A DNA stretch of 62,402 nt. Source: Streptomyces sp. MUM 203J. GTDB lineage: Bacteria; Actinomycetota; Actinomycetes; Streptomycetales; Streptomycetaceae. This document shows positions 51,098 through 58,980 of the stretch, piece by piece; the stretch's first letter is position 1; every line of letters begins with the position of its first letter. The stretch covers positions 1 through 62,402 of the forward strand of contig NZ_JADWYO010000036.1 of NCBI RefSeq assembly GCF_022414595.1, read 5' to 3'. Under the pieces are notes generated by a model. The model was given only the letters and a program-made list of their open reading frames with translations, searched no databases and had not been told where the DNA came from. The translations under genes and the position numbers were made by a program.

Positions 51098-52345
51098 TCA
51101 GCGGCCCACCGGATCGGCCTCCGCACCGTCGTCGGGCGTGATCAGCGCCAGGTGGCCGCCCTCGTCGAGCGAGGTCGGCACGGTGAACGTGGCCTGTGGC
51201 TCCGCTTCCCCGGTTCCGTCGAAAAGGTGAATCTCACCGTGCCCCCCGCGCGTGACGGCGATCAGCGGACCGCCGGGCGAGGCGGCGACCGCCCGTCGCT
51301 GGACCCCGTCCCACGGCGTGGCGCCGGGCTTCGGGGCGCCGTCCATCGGGGGCAGCGGGAACCGGGCCGCCACGCGTGGGCCTCCCGCGGCCGAAGGGTC
51401 GACGAGGATCAGCTCGTCGCCGTCCGGGTGGACACGCGCACAGGTGATGTGCCGGTCGCTCACCGCCAGCCGGAAGACCAGGCCGGGGCCGAGCGGCACA
51501 CGGCCCGTGCGGCCGTCGTCGAGCCCGTGGAACCAGGCGTCGTTCGTCCACTCCGGCCACGCGCCGGGGGCGGGCGGCCCGCCGCGCACACAGGACCACA
51601 GAGCGCGGCGCACCGGGTCGAGCCGCAGGTAGTAGCCCCGCCCGGGCCCGGCCCAGGGCAGCGGCTCCTCCGGGACGAGCCGGTCGCCCTCCCGGCGGGC
51701 GCGGTGCACCCCGGACCCGGCCGCCGCGAACAGCCGCCCGGTGACCGGGTCGTGGGCGTCCCCGTGGCCGTCGTCGTCGGCCAGCGCGGTCTCGTACGAG
51801 GGCGTGGCGGGCGGGCAGGCGGGCGCGGCGGACAGCAGGGTGTCGTGGCGGTAGGCGGCCAGCGTGCCCGGCTCGCGGTGGCGCAGCACCGTGAGGGGCC
51901 GTGACCCGGGGCCGCCCAGGACGGTCACACCCGGCTCGCCGGGGCGGGTGCGCACCCGCACGGCCCGGGGGCGGTCCCCGTCCCCGCCCAGGTCGACGGC
52001 GGTCAGCAGGTCGCTCCACGCCTCCGGATTGCGGCCGAGCCCGGTGGTGACGGCCAGGTGGCGGCCGGACGGGTCGGCGGCCAGGTGCTCGGCGGGGGTC
52101 GCGACCGGGACGGTCGCCGTGACCAGGGGGCGGCCGTGGTCGGGGCCGTACGGGTCGAGGACGACCAGTTCGCCCGCGAGGTCGTCGACGAACGCGGCAC
52201 GGCCGCCCGGCAGCGCGAGGAATCCGGCGTGTTCCGCGAGGTGCCTGCCCTCCACGGCGGCTGTCTCCCTCCCGCCGGGCAGCTCCAGAACCCTCATGGA
52301 TCCGGCGACCTGGTCCGCGACGAGCAGACGGGGGGTGGGGTGCAT
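51098..52345 (-). CDS. Beta-propeller protein divergent from the metal ABC importer
   Basis: A 415-residue protein with repeated propeller blades (LLVADQVAGSMRVLELPGG, AAFVDDLAGELVVLDPYG, RHITCARVHPDGDELILVD, GGHGEIHLFDG). No signal peptide. It shares a 98-base divergent promoter region, including a 7-1-7 Fur/Zur-type box 35 bases from its start, with the metallophore-type importer, so it is probably co-regulated. A His/Asp-rich loop (DDDGHGDAHDP) could bind metal. The zinc chaperone AztD of Paracoccus is also a propeller, but that one is periplasmic; the likeness is only suggestive. Confidence 0.8.
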   Translation of the reverse strand: MHPTPRLLVADQVAGSMRVLELPGGRETAAVEGRHLAEHAGFLALPGGRAAFVDDLAGELVVLDPYGPDHGRPLVTATVPVATPAEHLAADPSGRHLAVTTGLGRNPEAWSDLLTAVDLGGDGDRPRAVRVRTRPGEPGVTVLGGPGSRPLTVLRHREPGTLAAYRHDTLLSAAPACPPATPSYETALADDDGHGDAHDPVTGRLFAAAGSGVHRARREGDRLVPEEPLPWAGPGRGYYLRLDPVRRALWSCVRGGPPAPGAWPEWTNDAWFHGLDDGRTGRVPLGPGLVFRLAVSDRHITCARVHPDGDELILVDPSAAGGPRVAARFPLPPMDGAPKPGATPWDGVQRRAVAASPGGPLIAVTRGGHGEIHLFDGTGEAEPQATFTVPTSLDEGGHLALITPDDGAEADPVGR

Positions 52346-52379
52346 GCGGTGCCTCCGGAGTCAACGGCTTCCTTCTTAT

Positions 52380-52394
52380 TGATAATGATTATCA
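52380..52394. promoter_or_regulatory. Fur/Zur-type 7-1-7 operator box 1
   Basis: TGATAATGATTATCA is a perfect 7-1-7 inverted repeat, 35 bases before the beta-propeller ATG and 49 bases before the lipoprotein ATG. It matches the general Fur-family box; in Streptomyces iron genes usually use DtxR-type boxes (one is at 46865), while Zur sites have this 7-1-7 AATNATT form. Zinc control is therefore the better guess. Confidence 0.8.
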
Positions 52395-52443
52395 TGTGAG
52401 TCGTACTGGCCGTAGGTCACGCGGAACGAGGAGTGGGAGTCAT

Positions 52444-53427
52444 ATGTCACGCAGGATGCTGACGAGGGTGCGCCGTTGGGCCGCCGCCGCCGTCATGGGG
52501 ACGCTGCTCACCGGGTGCGGTGGCACCGGGAACACCGTCTCCGGCGACACGGCGCCGGACGGCGCCCGCACGACCGGGGCGGAGGTCCAGCCCCTCACCG
52601 CCGCCAGGGAGATCACCGACCCCGCAGGTCACAAGGTCGCCACGGCCGCCGCCCCGCGGAGGGTCGTCTGCCTGGTGGCGCTCTGCGACGACATGCTGGC
52701 CGAACTCGGCATGAGGCCCGTCGCCACCAACTCCGGCCTCCTCGCCCACCCGAAGTTCCTCGGGAGGGACGAGGCCGCGAAGATCCCCGTCGTCCCGGGC
52801 GGGTTCATCGCACCGGAGACGGAGGCGATCCTGTCCCACAAGCCGGACCTGGTCATCGGTCTGGAGGACACCCACGGCAGGCTCGCACCCGCCCTGAAGG
52901 GGGCCACCGTCTTCTGGCCGGTCCAGCCGGACAGCTGGGAGGACAGCGTCGGCTACCTGCGCGGCCTCGCCGCGCTGACCGGGCGGACCGAGCGGGGCGA
53001 GGCCGCCGAACGGGGCTTCCGCGCCAAGCTCGCCGCCGCCGAGGCCGCCAGGAGCGACCGGACCGCACTGGTCGTCTTCGGCAGTGACGAGAACTTCGGG
53101 GTCGCCGCCCCCGGCAACGACGTCGCCGCCGGACTGTTCCCGAAGATCTCCCACTACCCGTGGAAGAGCCGGGGCGTCGAGGGCACCTACAGCATGGAGG
53201 AGATCCTCGCCGCCGACGTGGACGTGCTGTTCGTGGAGACGCTCTCCTTCGGCGGCCCGGCGGACGGCAGGCTGTCCGACGAACTCGCCGAGAACCCGCT
53301 GTGGTCCCGCATACCCGCCGTCAGGAACGGCGACGTACACGAGGTCGACGCGGACGTGTGGGCCAAGGGGCGGGGTACCCGGTCGCTGGGCCTGGTCCTT
53401 GACGAGGCGACGGCCGCGCTGAAGTGA
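52444..53427 (+). CDS. Metal-chelate ABC transporter substrate-binding lipoprotein
   Basis: A 327-residue lipoprotein: signal peptide with lipobox LTGC, Cys25 lipidated. Mature part is a FecB/BtuF-type class III binding protein (DPAGHKVATAAAPRRVVCLVALCDDMLAELGMRPVATN). It should catch a metal chelate, haem or cobalamin outside the membrane. ATG 52444 is chosen because the signal peptide begins there; the earlier GTG at 52396 falls next to the operator. It overlaps the first permease gene (GTGA). Cys-rich strand VVCLVALCDD is unusual and could contact metal. Confidence 0.9.
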   Translation: MSRRMLTRVRRWAAAAVMGTLLTGCGGTGNTVSGDTAPDGARTTGAEVQPLTAAREITDPAGHKVATAAAPRRVVCLVALCDDMLAELGMRPVATNSGLLAHPKFLGRDEAAKIPVVPGGFIAPETEAILSHKPDLVIGLEDTHGRLAPALKGATVFWPVQPDSWEDSVGYLRGLAALTGRTERGEAAERGFRAKLAAAEAARSDRTALVVFGSDENFGVAAPGNDVAAGLFPKISHYPWKSRGVEGTYSMEEILAADVDVLFVETLSFGGPADGRLSDELAENPLWSRIPAVRNGDVHEVDADVWAKGRGTRSLGLVLDEATAALK

Positions 53428-54407
53428 CCGCCTCGCGTTCCTCGCGGCACCTCGCCTTCGCCGGGGTGCTGCTGACCGCCGTGACCGGGGCCGCGCTGAG
53501 CCTCGGCACGCCGTACGTGGCGCCGGGCGCGCTGCCGGGGGCGCTCGGGGGCGAGGACCTCGCCGGGGTCGTCGTCACCGAACTGCGGCTGCCCCGCCTG
53601 GTGCTGGCGCTGGTCGCCGGGGCCTGTCTGGGCGCGGCCGGGCTGGTCCTCCAGGAGGCGCTGCGCAACCCGCTGGCCGTGCCCGAGATGCTCGGGGTGT
53701 CCAGCGGCGCAGCCCTGGGCGTGGCCGCACCGCTGGTGCTCGCGGTGTCGATACCGGCGGCGGTGCAGCCGTTCCTGGCGCTGGGCGGCGCCGGGCTGGG
53801 CGGCGTACTGACACTGCTGGCGGCGGGCTTCGGACGCAGCCCGTCTGCGGTGCTGCTGACCGGCGCGGCCGTGGCGGCAGCGTTGCAGGCCGCGCTGCTG
53901 GTGCTGATGGTGCTGGCCGACCAGCTCGACCTGCAGCTCATCTACCGCTACCTGCTGGGCAGTCTGTCCGCCCGCACCTGGGACGACGTGGCCGGACTGT
54001 GGCCCTGGACGGCCGTGGCCGTGCCCGCGCTCGTGCTGTGCGCGCCTGCGCTGGGCGTGCTGCGGCTCGGCGACGACGACGCGCGGGCGCTGGGCGTCCG
54101 GGTGCGGTCGGCCCGGCTGGTGGCGCTCGCCGTCGCCGTGGTGCTGATCGCGCCGGTCGTGGCGGTGTGCGGACCCGTCGCCTGGGTGGGCTTCCTGGCC
54201 CCGCACCTCGCGCGGCGGCTGCGGCCCGAGCTGGACGCGGTCGGCTGGCTGCCCTGGTCGGCGGCCTGGGGTGCACTCGCGGTGGCGGTGGCCGATCTGC
54301 CGGCCCGGCTGGCCCTCGCGCCCGTCGAGACACCGGTGGGGGCGTGGACGGCACTGCTGGGGGTGCCGGTGGGCGTGGCGTTGACGAGGGGAGGGGTGAA
54401 GCGTTGA
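53424..54407 (+). CDS. FecCD-family permease 1
   Basis: A 327-residue integral membrane protein of the FecCD (BtuC-like) family with about 10 membrane segments. Family marks: ELRLPRLVLALVAGACLGAAGLVLQEALRNPLAVPEMLGVSSGAALG and GPVAWVGFLAPHLARRL. Forms the channel with permease 2. The GTG overlaps the lipoprotein stop. Confidence 0.93.
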   Translation: MTASRSSRHLAFAGVLLTAVTGAALSLGTPYVAPGALPGALGGEDLAGVVVTELRLPRLVLALVAGACLGAAGLVLQEALRNPLAVPEMLGVSSGAALGVAAPLVLAVSIPAAVQPFLALGGAGLGGVLTLLAAGFGRSPSAVLLTGAAVAAALQAALLVLMVLADQLDLQLIYRYLLGSLSARTWDDVAGLWPWTAVAVPALVLCAPALGVLRLGDDDARALGVRVRSARLVALAVAVVLIAPVVAVCGPVAWVGFLAPHLARRLRPELDAVGWLPWSAAWGALAVAVADLPARLALAPVETPVGAWTALLGVPVGVALTRGGVKR

Positions 54408-55459
54408 GCGGCGCTCCGGCGAAGCGGATGCCGGTCCCCCGGAGGCAGCGGGCCGCCGGGCCGCGCCTGGCCGTGCTCCTGCTGCTCGTCCTCGCCGTCG
54501 CCGTCGCCGGTACGGTCGCCGGGCGGACGGTGTCCGGGGGCGGGGTGTGGGAGGTGCTGCGAGGCGGCGGGGACGCCACCGCCCGGCACGTCGTGCTCCA
54601 ACTGCGCTTGCCGCGCGTGCTCGTGGCGCTGGTCGCGGGGGCGTCGCTCGGAGCCGCCGGGATCGTTCTCCAGTCGGCGCTGCGCAACCCGCTGGCCGGA
54701 CCCGAGGTCACCGGGGTCACTCCCGGGGCGGTGCTCGGGGCGGTCGCGGCGACCGGGCTGGGGCTGGCCGGGTGGCGGTCGCCGGGCGCCGTGGTGGCCG
54801 CCGCGTGCGCGGGCGGGTTCGCCGGGGCCGGGCTGCTGTGGCTGCTGGCCGGGCGTGACCGGGGCGATCCCGCACGGACCGCCGTGCACGGGGTGCTCGT
54901 GTCGGCCGTGCTGGCCGGGCTGACCGCGATGGTGCTGCTGGTCGCGCCCGGTGAACTGGGAGGCGTCGTCCAGTGGCTGGTCGGCTCCACCGAGGGACGG
55001 CTGTGGACGCACTGGCACCTGCTGTGGCCGTGGGCGCTCGTCTGGGGAGCGGCGTCCTGTCTGCTCGCCGGGCCGCTCACCCTGCTGCGGTGCGGTGACG
55101 AGCAGGCCGCCGCCGCCGGGCTGCGCACCGGCCGGGCCCGGCTCGCCGCGCTGGTCTGCGCCGTGGCGCTCACCGCGGGCGCCGTCTCGGCGGTGGGCGC
55201 GCTCGGGTTCGTCGGGCTGCTCGTCCCGCATCTGGCGTTCGCGGTGTGCGGGGCGGACCTGCGGACGGCCCTGCCGGGGGCCGCGCTGCTGGGGGCGGCC
55301 GTCGTGGGCGGGGCGGACGCGGCGGCCCAGTGGGGGTCGCGGGCCCTCGCCCGCGTGCTGGACGCCGACCGGCTGAGCGTGCCGGCCGGTGCGCTGACCA
55401 CCTGCGTCGGGGCGGTGCTGCTGCTCCTCGTGGCGCGACGACGGAAGGAGGAGGTGTGA
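54404..55459 (+). CDS. FecCD-family permease 2
   Basis: A 351-residue second FecCD permease (QLRLPRVLVALVAGASLGAAGIVLQSALRNPLAGPEVTGVTPGA; GALGFVGLLVPHLAFAV). TTG 54404 is proposed as start: it overlaps the permease 1 stop (TTGA) and has GGAGGGG at good distance; ATG 54428 is the alternative. Two different permeases are typical of siderophore importers. Confidence 0.92.
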   Translation: MSGAPAKRMPVPRRQRAAGPRLAVLLLLVLAVAVAGTVAGRTVSGGGVWEVLRGGGDATARHVVLQLRLPRVLVALVAGASLGAAGIVLQSALRNPLAGPEVTGVTPGAVLGAVAATGLGLAGWRSPGAVVAAACAGGFAGAGLLWLLAGRDRGDPARTAVHGVLVSAVLAGLTAMVLLVAPGELGGVVQWLVGSTEGRLWTHWHLLWPWALVWGAASCLLAGPLTLLRCGDEQAAAAGLRTGRARLAALVCAVALTAGAVSAVGALGFVGLLVPHLAFAVCGADLRTALPGAALLGAAVVGGADAAAQWGSRALARVLDADRLSVPAGALTTCVGAVLLLLVARRRKEEV

Positions 55460-56325
55460 CCTCCACAGAGGTGACGTCCGGAGAACCACGGGACCATCCG
55501 GCGGGCGTCCGCCCTGCCGCCGGGGCCGTGCGGGCCGAGGGGCTGCGGTTCAGCTACCCGGGGCGTGAGGTGCTGTCGGGCGTGGACCTGCGCGTGGGCG
55601 CCGGCGAGTCGGTCGCCCTCGTCGGGCTGAACGGCTGCGGCAAGAGCACCCTGCTGAGGCTCTGCGCCGGGCTGCTGCGACCGGAGGCCGGACGGGTGCT
55701 GCTGGACGGCGAGGAGGTGGCCCGGCTGTCCCGCAGGGCTGCGGCCCGCCGGGTGGCGCTCCTGCACCAGTCGTCCCCGCCCGTACCCGGCATGACGGTC
55801 CGGCAGCTCGTGCGGCAGGGGCGCTACGCGGCCCGGGGCCCGCTCGGGATGCTGCGGGAGGGGGAGGACGGCGTGTGCGCCCGGGCCCTGGCGGACGTGG
55901 GGGTCGCCGGGTGGGCCGACCGGCCGGTGGACGCGCTGTCGGGCGGCGAGCGGCAGCGCGTGCGGCTGGCGATGGCGCTCGCCCAGGACACCCGGGTCCT
56001 GCTGCTGGACGAGCCGACCACGTACCTCGACCTGCGCCACCAGCTGGAGGTCATGCAGACCGTCGCAAGGCTCCGGGAAGAGCGGGGGCTCACCGTGCTG
56101 ATGGTGCTTCACGATCTGGGGCACGCCGCCCGGTTCGCCGACCGGATCGTCGCCCTGCGGGACGGGCGGGTCGCCGCCGACGGACCGCCCGCCGAGGTCG
56201 TCACGCCGGAACTGCTGGCCGGGGTGCTGGGTGTGGCGGGGCGGGTGGGGCGTGACCCGGTGGGCGGCTGGCCCGTGTGTTACCCGGATCACCCTCTGCC
56301 GGCCACGGAAGTACTTGCGGAATGA
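55456..56325 (+). CDS. Metal-chelate ABC transporter ATPase
   Basis: A 289-residue FecE-type ATPase: Walker A GLNGCGKST (57-65), signature LSGGERQRVRLAMALAQ, Walker B VLLLDEPTTYLDL, switch histidine in VLHDLGH. It powers the FecCD pair. GTG 55456 overlaps the permease stop. Its own stop codon is inside the second Fur/Zur-type box. Confidence 0.95.
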   Translation: MTSTEVTSGEPRDHPAGVRPAAGAVRAEGLRFSYPGREVLSGVDLRVGAGESVALVGLNGCGKSTLLRLCAGLLRPEAGRVLLDGEEVARLSRRAAARRVALLHQSSPPVPGMTVRQLVRQGRYAARGPLGMLREGEDGVCARALADVGVAGWADRPVDALSGGERQRVRLAMALAQDTRVLLLDEPTTYLDLRHQLEVMQTVARLREERGLTVLMVLHDLGHAARFADRIVALRDGRVAADGPPAEVVTPELLAGVLGVAGRVGRDPVGGWPVCYPDHPLPATEVLAE

Positions 56326-56337
56326 AAATCATATTCA
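56323..56337 (+). promoter_or_regulatory. Fur/Zur-type 7-1-7 operator box 2
   Basis: TGAAAATCATATTCA (56323-56337) is a 7-1-7 repeat with one mismatched pair; the palindrome extends to 19 bases (AATGAAAATCATATTCATT, 56321-56339). It is one base off the actinobacterial Zur form TGAAAATCATTTTCA. It overlaps the ATPase stop and lies 71 bases before the peptide gene, so it should control a separate promoter for the RiPP genes. Confidence 0.8.
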
Positions 56338-56408
56338 TTAAGGTCGGTGGTGCGTCGCCGGACCGGTGGCGCGCACCGCATCACCCGTACTGAACGGAGT
56401 CTCAACTC

Positions 56409-56546
56409 ATGGAGCAGCACAAGGTGTTCACCCCGATCGCCGAGCAGGGGCAGCTGGCTCACCTGTCCGCGACCCACTCCAACGCGCTGGTCGAGAACCC
56501 CTTCGAGGACACGGCCGACGCCGTCGAGGCCGGCGCGGAGAAGTAG
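56409..56546 (+). CDS. Candidate RiPP precursor peptide, 45 residues
   Basis: A 45-residue ORF with GGAG 9 bases upstream, starting MEQHKVFTPIAEQ and containing HLSATHSNALVENPFED before an acidic Ala/Glu tail ending GAEK. It sits just before genes for a leader-binding protein, YcaO and SagB-type enzymes, where TOMM precursors usually lie. It has no Cys; possible heterocyclisation residues are Thr8, Ser20, Thr22, Ser24 and Thr36, so products would be oxazol(in)es or other YcaO modifications. His4, His18 and His23 could take part in metal binding. Leader/core boundary is not clear. No relative is recalled. Confidence 0.7.
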   Translation: MEQHKVFTPIAEQGQLAHLSATHSNALVENPFEDTADAVEAGAEK

Positions 56547-56579
56547 GCCGCGACATCGGCTCGTCGTCGATCACGTACT

Positions 56580-56611
56580 GGGCCCGCCCGGCTGCCTTCC
56601 CGGGCGGGCCC
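56580..56611 (+). terminator. Strong hairpin between precursor and modification genes
   Basis: GGGCCCGCCCGG (56580-56591) and CCGGGCGGGCCC (56600-56611) form a 12-bp perfect stem with an 8-base loop, 34 bases after the peptide stop. No T-run follows; CTCTCC repeats (56613-56637) do. A partial terminator or RNA-stability element here would give more precursor than enzyme mRNA, a usual RiPP arrangement. Confidence 0.7.
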
Positions 56612-56665
56612 GCCTCTCTCCCTCTCCCTCTCCCCGACCTTCCGACCCGACCAGGAGAAACAAGC

Positions 56666-57514
56666 GTGCAGTTCGCCCCCGGCGTCGTCCTCGTCACCGT
56701 CCCCGGCGGGGAACTCGCCCTGCGCACCCCGGACGGCTCCTTCCTCCGCGTCGACACCTCGGGCGCGGACGCCGGCGCCCTGACGGCCCGGCTCGCCGAC
56801 GGCACAGGCGCGGGCGACCCCGAACTCGACAGACTGGCGGCCGCGTTCCACGACGCGGGGTACACCGGCCGCCGGGAAGGCGGCACCTCCCGGGACCGGC
56901 CGCTGGCCGGCCGTACCGTCGTCGTCCTCGGGGACCCGGTGGTGGCCGGGCTCCTCACACGATGGGTCCGCGACGCGGGCGCCGCCGTCCCGCAGACGGC
57001 CGGGGACGCGCAGGGGACGGAGGACGCGATCACGGCGGCCCTGGAGGCCGACCCCGCCCGTACGGCCGTCGTCTGGTGCCTCGACGGTCCCGTACCGCCC
57101 GGCCTCTGGGACGCCGCCGACCGGCTGCTCCCCGCCCGCGGCGCCGCCTGGCTGCGCACCCACCGGGAGGGCCGCCACATCTGGATCGAACCCCCGGCCG
57201 CCGGGCCCGGCGATGTGACCTCCGCCCACGTACGGCTCCGTCGCCTCGCCGCGACCCCCGCGCACCGCCAGCTCGCCGCCTACTGGGCGGGGCACCGAAC
57301 TCCCGACGACACCCCGCGCCACACGGAGACGTCCGCCGCGCTCACCGCCGCCCTGCTGACCGGCGACCTGATCGCCTGGGCCGCCGCCGGAGGCGCCCCG
57401 CTCGCCGTCCGCCGCCGCCTGCGCCGGATCGACCTGCGGGACCTCACCGTCACCGAACACCCGGTGCTCCCGGTCCCGGAGGTCGCGCCGCTGCCGGAGA
57501 GCCGCACGGCATGA
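56666..57514 (+). CDS. TOMM leader-peptide-binding / E1-like protein
   Basis: A 282-residue protein from GTG 56666, AGGAG 9 bases upstream. Residues 1-45 (VQFAPGVVLVTVPGGELALRT...FLRVDTSGADAGAL) look like the winged-helix recognition element that binds RiPP leaders. The rest has a degenerate Rossmann/ThiF-like core (VVVLGDPVVAGLLTRWVRDAGA) without adenylation residues or zinc cysteines, as in cyclodehydratase partner proteins. Predicted to deliver the precursor to YcaO. Overlaps the next gene by ATGA. Confidence 0.75.
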   Translation: MQFAPGVVLVTVPGGELALRTPDGSFLRVDTSGADAGALTARLADGTGAGDPELDRLAAAFHDAGYTGRREGGTSRDRPLAGRTVVVLGDPVVAGLLTRWVRDAGAAVPQTAGDAQGTEDAITAALEADPARTAVVWCLDGPVPPGLWDAADRLLPARGAAWLRTHREGRHIWIEPPAAGPGDVTSAHVRLRRLAATPAHRQLAAYWAGHRTPDDTPRHTETSAALTAALLTGDLIAWAAAGGAPLAVRRRLRRIDLRDLTVTEHPVLPVPEVAPLPESRTA

Positions 57515-58980
57515 GCCCGCACCTCGTGACCCCCGCGGCCCGGACGGCCGTCCGCGTGACGACCCTGCGCGTCGACGGGCTCGCCACCGACCTGTGCCTC
57601 CCCGCCACCCCGCCCGGCCCCCACCCGGCCGTCCTGATCCGCACCCCCTACGACCGGCGCGCCCACCGCGCCGAACTGCGGGCCTGGGCCGCACGCGGTT
57701 TCGCCGCAGTCGCCCAGGACGTGCGGGGACGCTACGGCTCCGAGGGCGACTGGCGCCCGTACGGGGACCACGAGGCGGCCGACGGGGCGAGCGCGCTGCG
57801 GTGGATCCGCGGCCGGGTGTGGAGCGACGGCCGGATCGTCGCCTCGGGCGCTTCGTACGGGGCGTTCTGTGCGCTGGCGCTACCGGGCGCGGACGCCGTC
57901 ATCGCCGCCGTGCCCGCGCTCGGACTCGCCGAGACCGCACGCGAACCGACCGGTCCCGAGCGGCTGCACGCCCGGGCCGGCTGGTGGGCCGCGCACGGCG
58001 ACCGCCGCGAGCCGGCCGCCCGGCCCGGGCCGGTCGCGCTCGACCGGCTGCCCGTCTCCGGCCTGCTCGACCTGCCCGCCTGGCCCGCCCTGTGGGCCGC
58101 TTCACGCCGCCCGCTCCCCGCCGGGGACATGCCGCTGCTGGCGGTCGGCGGCACCCGGGACGCGTTCGCCGGGGACACCGTCCGCCTCTGGCGCGGGTGG
58201 CGCGGCCCCGCCCGGCTGCTGCTCGGGCCCTGGGGGCACGGGCTGACGGCCGACCCGGCACCCGAGGCCCGGCCGGCCCACCGCCTCAACCTCGGTTCGC
58301 TGTACGCCGACTGGGCCCGGGCCGCCCTCGCGGGCTCCCTCCAGGGGCATGGCGCGACGGCCGCGCTGGGGGACAGCGACCACTGGTGCGTGCTCGACAG
58401 CTGTGCGGGGACCCGGGCTTCGTACCCCCCGCAGCCCTTCGGCTTCGACGACCCGACCCGGCTGCGGCCGCTGCGCGGCGTGGAGTTCGTCGCGGATCCC
58501 GCCCGCCCGGTCCGCTCCGACGACCTGGCCGTGCCCGACACGGCCCCGGCGGACCGCTGCCTGCTCGTCGGCCCGCCGCTGCCCCGCCCCCTGGACCTGC
58601 TCGGCCCCGCCGAAGCCCGGCTGGACGCGACCGCCGACACCCCCTCCGCCGACTGGGCGCTCCGGCTGACCGCGCTCACCCCCGACGGGCACGCCCGCCC
58701 GCTGGCCACCGGTGTCGTGCGGCGCAGCCGCCCCGGGCCGTTCACCGTGCCGCTCGGCGTGCTGGCCCGCCGCCTCGACGCGGGCACACGGCTGCGGGTG
58801 GAGGTCGCCGGACACCACTTCCCCGCCCACGCCCGCAACCCGCACACCGGCGAGAACCCGGTCACGGCGACCCGCCTGACCGCCTCGCACCGCGCCGTAC
58901 GCCTGACGGGCAGCCGACTGCTGCTGCCCGTGGCGCCCCGCATCCGCAAGGCCGACCCCCGACAGGAGATCCCGAAGTGA
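57511..58980 (+). CDS. CocE/NonD-family serine hydrolase in the RiPP cluster
   Basis: A 489-residue alpha/beta hydrolase of the Xaa-Pro dipeptidyl-peptidase/cocaine esterase family. Ser115 (ASGASYGAF), Asp217 (GGTRDAF) and His243 (GPWGHG) form the triad; a C-terminal jelly-roll (from about residue 340) completes the family layout. No signal peptide. In this cluster it could cut the leader or trim the modified core, or hydrolyse an ester or amide in the product; this is inference. ATGA and GTGA overlaps tie it to the neighbours. Confidence 0.88.
   Translation: MSPHLVTPAARTAVRVTTLRVDGLATDLCLPATPPGPHPAVLIRTPYDRRAHRAELRAWAARGFAAVAQDVRGRYGSEGDWRPYGDHEAADGASALRWIRGRVWSDGRIVASGASYGAFCALALPGADAVIAAVPALGLAETAREPTGPERLHARAGWWAAHGDRREPAARPGPVALDRLPVSGLLDLPAWPALWAASRRPLPAGDMPLLAVGGTRDAFAGDTVRLWRGWRGPARLLLGPWGHGLTADPAPEARPAHRLNLGSLYADWARAALAGSLQGHGATAALGDSDHWCVLDSCAGTRASYPPQPFGFDDPTRLRPLRGVEFVADPARPVRSDDLAVPDTAPADRCLLVGPPLPRPLDLLGPAEARLDATADTPSADWALRLTALTPDGHARPLATGVVRRSRPGPFTVPLGVLARRLDAGTRLRVEVAGHHFPAHARNPHTGENPVTATRLTASHRAVRLTGSRLLLPVAPRIRKADPRQEIPK

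Noticed and set aside
52444..56325. Cobalamin importer (BtuFCD)
   Set aside because: Fold is shared, but there is no cobalamin riboswitch upstream and the promoter has a Fur-family box; not fully excluded.
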